Positions 53,612 to 63,458 of a DNA stretch of 64,000 bases are shown here, piece by piece (the first letter of the stretch is position 1; every line of letters begins with the position of its first letter). Source of the DNA: Candidatus Rhodoblastus alkanivorans (GTDB lineage Bacteria > Pseudomonadota > Alphaproteobacteria > Rhizobiales > Beijerinckiaceae); assembly GCF_022760755.1 (NCBI RefSeq), contig NZ_JAIVFP010000001.1, forward strand, positions 3,452,001 through 3,516,000, written 5' to 3'. Both the position numbers and the translations under genes were made by a program. The notes below the pieces were generated by a model. It was not told the DNA's origin, searched no databases, and saw nothing but the letters and a program-made list of their open reading frames with translations.

Positions 53612-55240
53612 TTACGCCGGGCGCGGCGAAAATCGCTCGGCGCTCGCCTGCTCCCACATCGCCGCCAGACGCGGATCGCGCGCGCCGCTCAGCAATTCGC
53701 CTTCCTCCAGCGCCGGATAGAGATCGGCGAAGCTGACCACCCGGCTTTCCAAAATCCGCCGGCGGAAATGATCGAGCGTGAATTCTTCGGGATGCTCCAG
53801 CCCGGCGGCCGCCGTCAGTTCGGCGAGGACATGCAGGGTCGCGCGGTGAAAATTGGCGACGCGCTCGACCTTGTCCGGCACGTGAAGGGCGCGTCCGCGC
53901 CAGGGGTCCTGGGTCGCGACGCCGGTCGGGCAGGCGTCGGTGTGGCAGGACAGGGACTGGATGCAGCCGATCGAGAACATGAAGCCGCGCGCGCTGTTGC
54001 ACCAGTCGGCGCCGATCGCCATGGCGCGGGCCATGTCGAAGGCGGTGAGAATCTTGCCGGCGCAGCCGATCTTCACCTGACGGCGCAGGCCGATTCCGAC
54101 CAGGGCGTTATGCACGAAGCTCAGGCCATCGCGCATCGGCATGCCGAGATGGTCCATGAATTCCAGCGGAGCGGCGCCGGTGCCGCCCTCCTTGCCGTCC
54201 ACGACGATGAAATCGGGCGCCGTCCCGCTCTCCAGCATGGCCTTGCAGACGCCTAAAAATTCGATCGGCTGGCCGAGGCAGAATTTGACGCCGACCGGCT
54301 TGCCGCTAGAGAGCTCGCGCAGTTTCTGGATGAAGGCCATCAGCTCCAGCGGGGTCGAAAAGGCGCTGTGGCCAGGCGGCGATACGCAGTCGCGGCCCAC
54401 CGGGACGCCGCGAATGGCGGAAATTTCCGGCGTCACCTTGGCGGCCGGCAGCACGCCGCCATGGCCGGGCTTCGCGCCCTGGCTCAGCTTGATCTCAACC
54501 ATCTTGATCTGGGGATTTTGCGCGGTCGCGGCGAAATGTTCGGGGCTGAACACGCCCTCCGGCGTGCGGCAGCCGAAATAGCCCGAGCCGATCTCCCAGA
54601 TGACGTCGCCGCCCTTTTCCGCGTGATAGGGCGAAAAGCCGCCTTCGCCGGTGTCATGGGCGAAATTGCCGAGCTTCGCCCCGCCATTGAGGGCGCGAAT
54701 GGCGTTGGCGCTCAGCGAGCCGAAGCTCATCGCGGAAATGTTCAGCACCGAGGCCGAATAGGGCTGTTTGCAGTGCGGCCCGCCGATGTCGATGCGGAAC
54801 GGCGCCGTCGCCACCGGCTTCGGATTGAGCGAATGCAGCATCCATTCGAAGCCGTCGGCATAGACCGCGAGCTGGGTGCCGAACGGCCTTTTGTCGAGCT
54901 GCATCTTGGCGCGCTGATATACCACGGCGCGGCGGTCGCGGCTGAAGGGCGCGCCGTCGGTTTCGCTTTCGAACAGATATTGCCTGATCTCGGGACGGAT
55001 TTCCTCGATGATGAAGCGCAGATGGGCGAGAATCGGATAATTGCGGAGCACCGAATGGCGCTTCTGGAGGACGTCGCCCACCCCCACCGTGGTCAGGCCG
55101 CCGAAGATCACCAACGGCAGCGCCAGCAGATGGCTGCGCTCGTGGTGAAGCGCCATCGAGAACAGGACCCAGACAAAAAACGCCATGCTGAGAAGCAAAG
55201 CGATGTGACGGGGCGCGAAAATCAGTCGGAGCAGGCGCAT
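53612..55240 (-). CDS. FMN-binding glutamate-synthase-domain protein
   Basis: A 542-residue membrane-anchored protein of the GltS_FMN family (YerD-like). Two N-terminal helices (IALLLSMAFFVWVLFSMAL and LLALPLVIFGGLTTVGVGDV) precede a TIM barrel. Family blocks include NISAMSFGSLSANAIRALNG, GGFSPYHAEKGGDVIWEIGS, KLSQGAKPGHGGVLPAAKV, and the C-terminal CIQSLSCHTDACPTGVATQD with the cysteines that bind the 3Fe-4S cluster. It lacks the amidotransferase domain, so it is not a complete glutamate synthase. Its substrate is unknown. ATG 55240 has AAGGAAAC upstream. Confidence 0.88.
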   Translation of the reverse strand: MRLLRLIFAPRHIALLLSMAFFVWVLFSMALHHERSHLLALPLVIFGGLTTVGVGDVLQKRHSVLRNYPILAHLRFIIEEIRPEIRQYLFESETDGAPFSRDRRAVVYQRAKMQLDKRPFGTQLAVYADGFEWMLHSLNPKPVATAPFRIDIGGPHCKQPYSASVLNISAMSFGSLSANAIRALNGGAKLGNFAHDTGEGGFSPYHAEKGGDVIWEIGSGYFGCRTPEGVFSPEHFAATAQNPQIKMVEIKLSQGAKPGHGGVLPAAKVTPEISAIRGVPVGRDCVSPPGHSAFSTPLELMAFIQKLRELSSGKPVGVKFCLGQPIEFLGVCKAMLESGTAPDFIVVDGKEGGTGAAPLEFMDHLGMPMRDGLSFVHNALVGIGLRRQVKIGCAGKILTAFDMARAMAIGADWCNSARGFMFSIGCIQSLSCHTDACPTGVATQDPWRGRALHVPDKVERVANFHRATLHVLAELTAAAGLEHPEEFTLDHFRRRILESRVVSFADLYPALEEGELLSGARDPRLAAMWEQASAERFSPRPA

Positions 55241-55340
55241 TGGCGTTTCCTTGGCGCTGCGCAGCAGGATTTTGAGGGTCCTCGGCGGGGGGCGACCATA
55301 ACATTGCAGATCGGCGACAGCCGCATGACCTTTCACTAAG

Positions 55341-55383
55341 GCATATTCCCAAAAAGTTGGAGACTTTTTTGACACGAATATGC
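55341..55383. repeat. Intergenic palindrome
   Basis: GCATATTC / GAATATGC arms enclose a second inner hairpin, AAAAAGT / ACTTTTTT. It resembles in size and build the AGCATGATC-type palindrome at 40448. It lies in the gene-free gap ahead of the GltS-like gene. Confidence 0.6.
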
Positions 55384-55540
55384 GTTAAAACAATGCCCTA
55401 AGACTTCCGGGCGCCGGGATCGCCTCGCGGCGCGGGACGGCCGGCGGGCGACATGCTAGCTTGCCGCGCCAAAATGGACCGCCAAGGTTGAGCGAGGCTG
55501 AGGCAAATCGTTTTTCGCATGCAGGAATGCGGGGAGCAGG

Positions 55541-56230
55541 ATGATGGTTGATTATGTGTTTGCGCCGCCGCCGCAAGCCGCCGCGCCGGTCGCGGGCGGA
55601 AAATCGTTCCCGGTGCGCCGGATTTTCTGCGTCGGCCAGAACTACGCGGCGCATACCCGCGAAATGGGCGGCGACCCGACCCGCGAGCCGCCCTTCTTCT
55701 TCGCCAAGCCGGCCGATGCGCTGGTGACCGACGGCGCCGACGCGCCGTACCCCAGCCTGACGAAGAACCTCCATCACGAGATCGAACTGGTCGTCGCGAT
55801 CGGCAAGGGCGGCGTCGATATTCCCGCGGCCGCCGCGCTCGATCATGTTTACGGCTATGCCGCCGGGTTGGACATGACCCGCCGCGACATCCAGGCCGAG
55901 GCGCGCAAGGCCGGCAGGCCCTGGGATATGAGCAAGGGCTTCGATTTTTCCGCCCCGCTCGGCCTCATCCACGCGGCCGCGCAAATCGGCCATCCCAAGA
56001 CCGGCCGCATTTCGCTGCAAGTGAATGGCGCGGTGAAACAGGATGGCGACCTCGCCGACCTGATCTGGTCCGTGCCGGAAGTGGTCGCCGCGCTCTCGAC
56101 CTTTGTCGCGCTCAGCCCCGGCGACCTGATTTTTACCGGCACGCCCTCCGGCGTCGGCCCGGTCGTTGCCGGCGATGCGCTCGTCGGGGAAATCGCGGGC
56201 GTCGGCGAGGTGCGGACGAAAATCGTGTGA
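55541..56230 (+). CDS. Fumarylacetoacetate hydrolase family protein
   Basis: A 229-residue cytoplasmic FAH-fold enzyme. The start of the core is RRIFCVGQNYAAHTREMGGD, the metal ligands are in HHEIELVVAIGKGG (ExE) and GYAAGLDMTRRDIQAEARKA (D), and LSPGDLIFTGTPSGVGPV is the conserved C-terminal block. Single-domain members of this size hydrolyse acylpyruvates or decarboxylate oxaloacetate. The specific substrate cannot be read from sequence. ATG 55541 or 55544; GGGGAGCAGG precedes both. Confidence 0.92.
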   Translation: MMVDYVFAPPPQAAAPVAGGKSFPVRRIFCVGQNYAAHTREMGGDPTREPPFFFAKPADALVTDGADAPYPSLTKNLHHEIELVVAIGKGGVDIPAAAALDHVYGYAAGLDMTRRDIQAEARKAGRPWDMSKGFDFSAPLGLIHAAAQIGHPKTGRISLQVNGAVKQDGDLADLIWSVPEVVAALSTFVALSPGDLIFTGTPSGVGPVVAGDALVGEIAGVGEVRTKIV

Positions 56231-56249
56231 GGCGACGGAGGTCAGGTCC

Positions 56250-57260
<1,011 letters not shown>

Positions 57261-57355
57261 GTGGCGGCTCTCTGCGAACGGGTCCAGGGAAGATCAAGCT
57301 AGCGCAACGCCAATCCCGGCGCGAGCCTCTTGTCCCGCAGGCCCCCACGGCTAGC

Positions 57356-58804
57356 CTACCCCCCTAAGCCGCCGAGCAAGACATATTTGATTTCGACGAA
57401 TTCCTCGATGCCGTGGCGGGAGCCCTCGCGGCCGATGCCGGATTCCTTGACGCCGCCGAAGGGCGCGACTTCGGTGGAGATGATGCCGGAATTGACGCCG
57501 ACCATGCCATATTCCAGCGCCTCGACGACCCGGAACACCCGGCCGAGGTCGCGGGCGTAGAAATAGGCGGCCAAACCAAATTGCGTCGCATTGGCCTGGG
57601 CGATGACATCGGCCTCGTCCTTGAAGCGGAACAAAGGCGCGACCGGGCCGAAAGTTTCCTCGCGCGCGACGATCATTTCAGGCGTGACGTCGGCAAGCAC
57701 CGTAGGCTGGAAAAAGGTCCCGCCCAGTTTGTGCCTATGGCCGCCGACCAGGACCCGCCCACCCTTGGCGAGGGCGTCGGCGATATGGGCCTCGACCTTG
57801 TCCAACGCCTCGGACGTGATCAACGGCCCCTGCTGCACCCCCTCCTCCAAGCCGTCGCCGACTTTCAGTTTCGCCACCGCCTCGGCCAATTTGGCGGCGA
57901 AGGCGTCGTACACGCCCTCCTGCACATAGAGCCGGTTGGCGCAGACGCAGGTCTGCCCCATGTTGCGATATTTCGACAGCATGGCGCCGGCGACCGCCGC
58001 GTCGAGATCGGCGTCGTCGAAGACGATGAAGGGCGCATTGCCGCCAAGCTCCAGCCCGACCTTTTTGACGCCGGACGCTGCCTGCCGCATCAGCAGTTTG
58101 CCAACCTCGGTCGAGCCGGTGAAGCCGACGAAACGGACCGAGGGATGTTCGCAGAACACCTTGCCGATCGAAGGCGCGTCGCCGGTGATGATGTTCAGCA
58201 CGCCGGGCGGCAGGCCGGCGCGGACCGCGAGTTCCCCGAGCGCCAGAGCGGTGAGCGGCGTCTCCGGCGCCGGCTTGACGACGCAGGCGCAACCGGCGGC
58301 CAGCGCCGGCGCGCATTTGCGGGTGATCATCGCCGCAGGGAAATTCCACGGCGTGATCGCGGTCATGACGCCGATCGGCTGGCGCAAAGTGACAATGCGC
58401 GAATCGGGCCAGGGCGAGGGAATGGTCTCGCCATAGACGCGCTTGGCCTCCTCGGCGAAAAATTCAATGAAGCTTGCGGCGTAATCGATCTCGGCGCGCG
58501 CCTCCGCCAGCGGCTTGCCCTGCTCGCTGGTCATGATGACCGCGAGGTCCTCGCGCGCGGCAAGGATCAGCTCGAACCATTTGCGCAGCAGGCCGGAGCG
58601 CTGTTTGGCGGTATGGGCCGCCCAGAGCTTTTGCGCCCGCGCCGCGATCTCAACCGCCTCCGTCGCCTCCGCCGCGCCGCCGTTGGGAACATGGCCGAGA
58701 ACCGCGCCATTGGCGGGGTTTTTGATCTCCAGCGCGCCCGCGCCGCGCCACACGCCGCCGATGAGATTTTGGGTTTTCAGGACGGAGGGATCATTGAGCC
58801 GCAT
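57356..58804 (-). CDS. gabD: NAD(P)-dependent aldehyde dehydrogenase, succinate-semialdehyde type
   Basis: A 482-residue ALDH. Visible motifs: PWNFPAAMITRKCAPALAAG, FTGSTEVGKLLMRQAASGVK, the catalytic Glu in GLELGGNAPFIVFDDADLD, the nucleophile Cys in MGQTCVCANRLYVQ, and the end GGVKESGIGREGSRHGIEEF. The overall pattern, including KPAPETPLTALALGELA, fits GabD (succinate semialdehyde to succinate). ATG 58804 (MRLNDPSVLKTQNLIGG) has AAGGAAAATCC upstream. It is the last gene of a tight three-gene operon with two small proteins. Confidence 0.92.
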   Translation of the reverse strand: MRLNDPSVLKTQNLIGGVWRGAGALEIKNPANGAVLGHVPNGGAAEATEAVEIAARAQKLWAAHTAKQRSGLLRKWFELILAAREDLAVIMTSEQGKPLAEARAEIDYAASFIEFFAEEAKRVYGETIPSPWPDSRIVTLRQPIGVMTAITPWNFPAAMITRKCAPALAAGCACVVKPAPETPLTALALGELAVRAGLPPGVLNIITGDAPSIGKVFCEHPSVRFVGFTGSTEVGKLLMRQAASGVKKVGLELGGNAPFIVFDDADLDAAVAGAMLSKYRNMGQTCVCANRLYVQEGVYDAFAAKLAEAVAKLKVGDGLEEGVQQGPLITSEALDKVEAHIADALAKGGRVLVGGHRHKLGGTFFQPTVLADVTPEMIVAREETFGPVAPLFRFKDEADVIAQANATQFGLAAYFYARDLGRVFRVVEALEYGMVGVNSGIISTEVAPFGGVKESGIGREGSRHGIEEFVEIKYVLLGGLGG

Positions 58805-59030
58805 CGGATTTTCCTTTCCGCGCGGCAAGATAACGCCGCAACGCCACCATCGACCATACCGCCTCGACCAGACCGAAGGGCCAGGCGCCCTGCAGGAAGC
58901 CATAGGCGGAACCGAGCGCGCAGGACGCGGCGAAGCCGAGAATATAGATGGGGCCGCGCGGCTCCAATGCATAGAACAGCAGCATGGCGCTGACGGCGAA
59001 AAGACCGAAGGCCGTCAGCGGGTCCATCAT
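58791..59030 (-). CDS. Small two-to-three-helix membrane protein
   Basis: A 79-residue protein (MMDPLTAFGLFAVSAMLLFY...), almost wholly hydrophobic in three short segments, with a basic tail RRYLAARKGK. It resembles a widespread small alphaproteobacterial membrane protein containing GSAYGFLQGAWPFGLVEAVW, of unknown function. It overlaps the upstream gene as ATGA and runs 14 bp into gabD, so all three are coupled. Confidence 0.75.
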   Translation of the reverse strand: MMDPLTAFGLFAVSAMLLFYALEPRGPIYILGFAASCALGSAYGFLQGAWPFGLVEAVWSMVALRRYLAARKGKSDAAQ

Positions 59031-59380
59031 TTCGCCGGCGGGGTGCAGACCACGGCGCCTTTCAGCACATAGCAGATCGACATCTCGCCGGTGCGCTGAT
59101 TGACCCGGAAGACGCTGGCCTCGCGCTCGTGCCTGGTGGCGACCAGGGCATATTCGCCCGGGACCTGAGGCCCGCCGCCGTCGCCGGGCGGATAGCACAG
59201 GGTCACGCCAACCGGCGCTCCGTCCTTGAGCCCGAACTGGCAGGCGCCGACCTCGCCCGTCGCCTTGTCGAGCCGATAGACCCGGTTGAGGTCGATCTGG
59301 GGCGCCGGCAGAAAATCATAGGTCGCGGCTTGCGCCGCCGCGGTCGTTATGAGCAAGACCATCATAGTCCAGCGCAGCAT
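59027..59380 (-). CDS. Small exported hypothetical protein
   Basis: A 117-residue protein with a signal peptide (MLRWTMMVLLITTAAAQAA). The mature part begins TYDFLPAPQIDLNRVYRLDK. Two similar units, VYRLDKATGEVGACQFGL and VFRVNQRTGEMSICYVLK, suggest an internal duplication of a small beta-hairpin, each with one cysteine; a further cysteine pair may form disulfides. I do not recognise the family. It is first in the operon with the small membrane protein and gabD. Confidence 0.75.
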   Translation of the reverse strand: MLRWTMMVLLITTAAAQAATYDFLPAPQIDLNRVYRLDKATGEVGACQFGLKDGAPVGVTLCYPPGDGGGPQVPGEYALVATRHEREASVFRVNQRTGEMSICYVLKGAVVCTPPAK

Positions 59381-59527
59381 GGCGGCTCCCTCCCCCTCGA
59401 TTCGCCCGAAAAGCGCGAATCATCCCCTTTCTTGGGAATTTATCATCATGGTCCGGCAAAGGCGGCGATGGCATGACATATAATCAGGGACCATCTATAG
59501 TCTAAAGTTGAATATAAGGAGGACTTG

Positions 59528-60247
59528 ATGGCCGCGATGAAATCCGACCCCGTGCTTTACGTCTTCGATCTGGACGGCACCCTGGCCGATACGGCCGGCG
59601 ACCTGATGGGAACGCTGGATCATATCATGCTGGGCGAGGGTTTTGCGCCGACGCCGCTCGAAGATTCCCGCTCCCTGCTCGGCGCGGGGGCGCGCGCGCT
59701 CATCGTTCGCGCGTTGGAGGCTCAGGACAAGGAAGTCTCGCCGGAGCGACTGAACGACATGTTCGAGCGCTTTCTCGCCCATTACGAGACGCGGATCGCG
59801 GACGAGAGCCGGCTTTTCCCTGGCGTTGTCGAGGCGCTCGACGCGCTCGAACAGCGCGGCGGCCTTTTCGCCGTCTGCACCAACAAGGTCGAGCGCCCGG
59901 CCAAGCTCCTGCTGGAAAAACTCGGCGTCGCCGACCGTTTCGCCTTCATCTGCGGCCAGGACACTTTCGGCATCGCCAAGCCCGACCCCAGGCCCCTGCT
60001 CAAAACCATCGAGGCGGCGGGCGGCGAGGTCAGGCGCGCCATCATGATCGGCGATTCCAAGACCGATATCGCCACCGCGCGCGCCGCGGAAGTCCCGGTC
60101 ATCGCCGTCGATTTCGGCTATACCGACCTCCCGGTGAGCGAATATGCCCCCGACCGGATCATCTCCCATTTCTCCGAACTTCCGGACGCGGCCGCGGCGT
60201 TTTTCGCGGCGAGCGAAGGCGGGAAAGACGACGTGATGGCGGGCTAG
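59528..60247 (+). CDS. HAD hydrolase, phosphoglycolate-phosphatase-like
   Basis: A 239-residue HAD phosphatase (Gph/PGP-like). Motif I is YVFDLDGTLADTAGDLMGTL, motif II AVCTNK, motif III KPDPRPLL, and motif IV GDSKTDIATARAAEVPVIAV. The alpha-helical cap of type C1 is present. Likely substrate: 2-phosphoglycolate, formed by DNA repair or RuBisCO oxygenation. I chose ATG 59528 since AAGGAGG lies 5 bases ahead; a TTG three bases upstream is also in frame. It is divergent from the exported-protein operon. Confidence 0.88.
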   Translation: MAAMKSDPVLYVFDLDGTLADTAGDLMGTLDHIMLGEGFAPTPLEDSRSLLGAGARALIVRALEAQDKEVSPERLNDMFERFLAHYETRIADESRLFPGVVEALDALEQRGGLFAVCTNKVERPAKLLLEKLGVADRFAFICGQDTFGIAKPDPRPLLKTIEAAGGEVRRAIMIGDSKTDIATARAAEVPVIAVDFGYTDLPVSEYAPDRIISHFSELPDAAAAFFAASEGGKDDVMAG

Positions 60248-60404
60248 AATCGTCGAAATCTGAAACTCGGCGCCTTTGCGGGATGGCGGCGTTCGGCTCG
60301 AAGCGGCCGGCCGCGAACTCCTTCGGCAAGAGCGGCTTGGCGTGCTCAACGGACATTCGGCAGGCGTGAAACTCAGAGCTTAAGGCGCCTTTAAATTTGT
60401 CGCG

Positions 60405-63389
60405 TCACGCGTGTGACATGAAATTCGCGGTCATGCCGGAAAGCGTTGCCTCGGTCATGCCCTTGAAGGTCAGCGTGTCGCCATCGCTGAAGTGCAGCGT
60501 CGCATTGCCGCCGGAATAGGTTCCATTCTGGATCGCCGGGCTCAGTTGCGCATATTCCGCCGACGACAGCGACACCTTGTCGCCGCTGTTGAAATTCGTG
60601 ATTGTGTCGGCTCCATAGCTGGCGTCGAGCAGGAAAGTCGTCGCGCCCGAGCCGGTCATCTTGTCGTCGCCCAGACTCGTCAGCGTCTGTCCGCTCGCGA
60701 GCGCGATCAGCGTATGGCCGCCGCTGTCGAGGTCGAAGGTTTCCCGCTGTGCGACTCCGTTCGCATCGGTCACGATCTGATAGGAATGATAATTCCCGCC
60801 GGTCACATTGGTGAAATCATAGACCAGATCGGAAACGGAGCCGTTGGAATAATCCTGCTCGACCGAGGCATAGGGCGTCCCGGTCAGGCCGGAATAGACA
60901 ACCTTCTCGAGCGCTCCCGAGGCCGAAACGTCCACTTCTTCACTGGTGTAGCTTTGGCCCATGACGTTGTAGAAGGCCTTGTAGCCTTGGTAGGCTCCGG
61001 CGGAATAGTCGAGTTGAAGCGAGGAATAGGCCTGATCCTGGAAGCCAGTGAGGACGATGCGCGAAAGCTGGCCGCTCGCGTCGAAGTCCGCCTCCTCGCC
61101 GGTGTAATCCTGGCCCGTGACGCCGGTGAAAAAGAATTTCTCGCCGGCGAAGGCGTTGGCGTTATCGTAGTCGACCTCGTAGGACGAATAAGCGGCGCCG
61201 GAAGGCGCGGTCGTGTAGGTGAACATGGAGCCAGAAAAGACGCCGCCGACATAATCATATTCATAAGCCGCGTAAGGCTGGCCGCTGACGCCGGAAAAGG
61301 CGGCGCGGGTCAGCCGGCCCGCGCCATCGTAATCGGCCTCCTCCGCCGTATAGGCCTGCCCGGTGACGCCCGTGTAGAAGTCCTGCGCGCCGACAAACCC
61401 ACCGCCCGCATAGAGGTATTTGTATGAGGTGAGGAAGCCCTGGCCGGTGACGCCCGTGAAGACCTGATCCACGAGCAGGCCATGGGCGTCGACATCCTTC
61501 CGGCGGGCCGTATAGGGCTGGCCGGCGACATTGGTGAAAAAGTAAGCTTTCGCGCCGTCGGCGAGGGTTTCGACCGCGTTATACGCCGCACCGGGCACGC
61601 CATAGGCGACGACCGAGCCCGGATCGGCGCTGACGATCGGGGCCGAAGCGAGCTTGAGTTTCGTTCCCCCGCTCCCGTCATCGGAGAGGCTGATGAGTTC
61701 GCCGGAAAGATCGGCGTTGGGAAAGGTCAGCGTCGCCACCACGGCGTTCGAAGCCGCGGTGTCGACGATCTGTAGGACGCCCGTCGAGACGGTCCAGACC
61801 GCTTCATAGGACGTCTTGTAGCTCAGCGACGTGAGATCCGAGATCGTGTTGGCGGCGGCGTTGATCACGCTCTGCGTGATGGTCGTGAGGTCGCCGAGCT
61901 TGACGCTTCCGGTCGGATTGGTGAGCTCGATCGAGAACGTCTCGATCGCCGGGGCCGCCGCATCGGCCTTGAGCGTCACCGCAGCGCCGTAGGCGAAGGT
62001 GATGCCGGACAGCGAATTGTAATTGAACGTGCCCGAGGTCGCCCCCGAAAAATCGCCGAGCGGCGGTCCGCCAGCCCCTGTCGTGACGTGCCAGGACACC
62101 GAACCCGAGGCGCCGTCGGCGCCGAAGGTGAACAGGTGATAGGTGAATGTCTGGCCGAAATTCGTGTTCGTATCCGTGACGGTCTCCGGCTCGGCGACGA
62201 AGGACGCGATGATCGACGACCCGATCGTGAAGGCGCCCGCCGTAGGCCCGGCCCCGTAGAAATCGGCGTAAGCCGAGCCCGATGCGCCGCTGGCCCCGTC
62301 GCTGCCGGCGGTCCCGGCGGCCCCGGCCAGTCCCGTCCCCAGAAAATCGCCGCCAACGCCAAAAGCTCCGCCCGCGCCCCCGGGAGCGCCTGCGCCGCCC
62401 GCGCCGCCCTGCCCGCCAGTCGCGCTGTCGTCATAAAGCACGGCCGCGCCGAGAATGGCGAGCGAGCCCTCGTTATAGACGCCGCCCACGGCCGAACCGC
62501 CGTCGCCGCCGGCGCCGCCGCTGCCGCCGTCGCCGCCATTGCCGCCGTTGCCGCCCTTGCCCGGGGTCGCCCCGGTCGCGTTCATGGTCGTGAAGCCGCC
62601 GTTGCCACCATAGCCGGCCTGTGCGCCGGCGCCGCCGTTCCCGCCCTTGCCGCCGGCGCCGCCGAACGCGCTGCCGGTGACGGCGCTGTTTTCGAGGGTG
62701 AGCGAACCTTTGTTGTCGATGCCCCCCACCGCCCCGCCGCCATTGGCGCCGGCGGCGCCGGCGCCGCCGCTGCCGCCGGCGCCGCCGTCAGCCCCGTTGC
62801 CGCCATTGCCGCCGGGCGTCGAGGTGCCGCCCCCGGAGCCACCATATCCGCCAGGAGCGCCGGCGCCGCCGTTCCCGCCCTTGCCGCCGGATTTGCCCGA
62901 GAAGGAAAGGCCGATGACAACGGAATCGACGATCGTCAGCGCGCCATCATTGACGATGGCGCCCCCGGCGACGCCGACGATCGGCGCGGCGTCGCTCCCT
63001 GCGTCGCCGTTTCCGCCGTCGCCGCCTTTCGACCCCGGCTGTCCGGTGAAAGCGGTCCCATCGACGCCGTTGGCGCCGACAGCCGTCGAGTCCGCTCCGT
63101 CGGCCCCCTTCAGGCCCGAGCCGGAGCCGCCGCCGCCGCCAGAAATTTCCAGATAGGCGAAGGTGACGTTCGCGCCGGCCTCGACCGTGATCTGGCTCGT
63201 CGCAAGCTCGCCGCCGAACGTCGGGCTTCCCTCGATCGTCAGCGACTTGCCGATGTCGAGTAAGCCCGCCGTCGCAAAGCCCTGAATCACGATCGTGTCG
63301 CCGTTCTGCGCCTCGGCGACCGCTTGGGCGACGTTGGTTTCCCCGCTGACGGGGGTCGTCGTGTCATTGTCGACGATCCAGGTGGCCAT
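60405..63389 (-). CDS. Glycine-rich repeat protein, probable type I-secreted surface protein
   Basis: A 994-residue protein. The N-terminus (about 1-95) looks like a beta-helix start (VAQAVAEAQNGDTIVIQGFA). A Gly/Ala-rich part follows (about 95-385), with collagen- or PGRS-like GGNGGNGADGGAGGSGGAGA tracts interrupted by strands such as AIVNDGALTIVDS. Then comes a beta region (about 390-600). The C-terminal part (about 615-905) is eleven alternating units built on YTxEExDYDxxGxLxR and YxSYExDYxxGxFxG, joined by FTGVTGQ. The end (TTFLLDASYGADTITNFNSG, LHFSDGDTLTFKGMT) matches C-terminal secretion regions of Rhizobiales RTX-like proteins. No Sec signal. ATG 63389 has GGAGACC ahead. Confidence 0.8.
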   Translation of the reverse strand: MATWIVDNDTTTPVSGETNVAQAVAEAQNGDTIVIQGFATAGLLDIGKSLTIEGSPTFGGELATSQITVEAGANVTFAYLEISGGGGGSGSGLKGADGADSTAVGANGVDGTAFTGQPGSKGGDGGNGDAGSDAAPIVGVAGGAIVNDGALTIVDSVVIGLSFSGKSGGKGGNGGAGAPGGYGGSGGGTSTPGGNGGNGADGGAGGSGGAGAAGANGGGAVGGIDNKGSLTLENSAVTGSAFGGAGGKGGNGGAGAQAGYGGNGGFTTMNATGATPGKGGNGGNGGDGGSGGAGGDGGSAVGGVYNEGSLAILGAAVLYDDSATGGQGGAGGAGAPGGAGGAFGVGGDFLGTGLAGAAGTAGSDGASGASGSAYADFYGAGPTAGAFTIGSSIIASFVAEPETVTDTNTNFGQTFTYHLFTFGADGASGSVSWHVTTGAGGPPLGDFSGATSGTFNYNSLSGITFAYGAAVTLKADAAAPAIETFSIELTNPTGSVKLGDLTTITQSVINAAANTISDLTSLSYKTSYEAVWTVSTGVLQIVDTAASNAVVATLTFPNADLSGELISLSDDGSGGTKLKLASAPIVSADPGSVVAYGVPGAAYNAVETLADGAKAYFFTNVAGQPYTARRKDVDAHGLLVDQVFTGVTGQGFLTSYKYLYAGGGFVGAQDFYTGVTGQAYTAEEADYDGAGRLTRAAFSGVSGQPYAAYEYDYVGGVFSGSMFTYTTAPSGAAYSSYEVDYDNANAFAGEKFFFTGVTGQDYTGEEADFDASGQLSRIVLTGFQDQAYSSLQLDYSAGAYQGYKAFYNVMGQSYTSEEVDVSASGALEKVVYSGLTGTPYASVEQDYSNGSVSDLVYDFTNVTGGNYHSYQIVTDANGVAQRETFDLDSGGHTLIALASGQTLTSLGDDKMTGSGATTFLLDASYGADTITNFNSGDKVSLSSAEYAQLSPAIQNGTYSGGNATLHFSDGDTLTFKGMTEATLSGMTANFMSHA

Positions 63390-63458
63390 GTTCCGGTCTC
63401 CATTATCTTGTGAAATATATAAAGGTTTCTCGCTCCCCGCTCGCTGGCGCCGGGTCAT

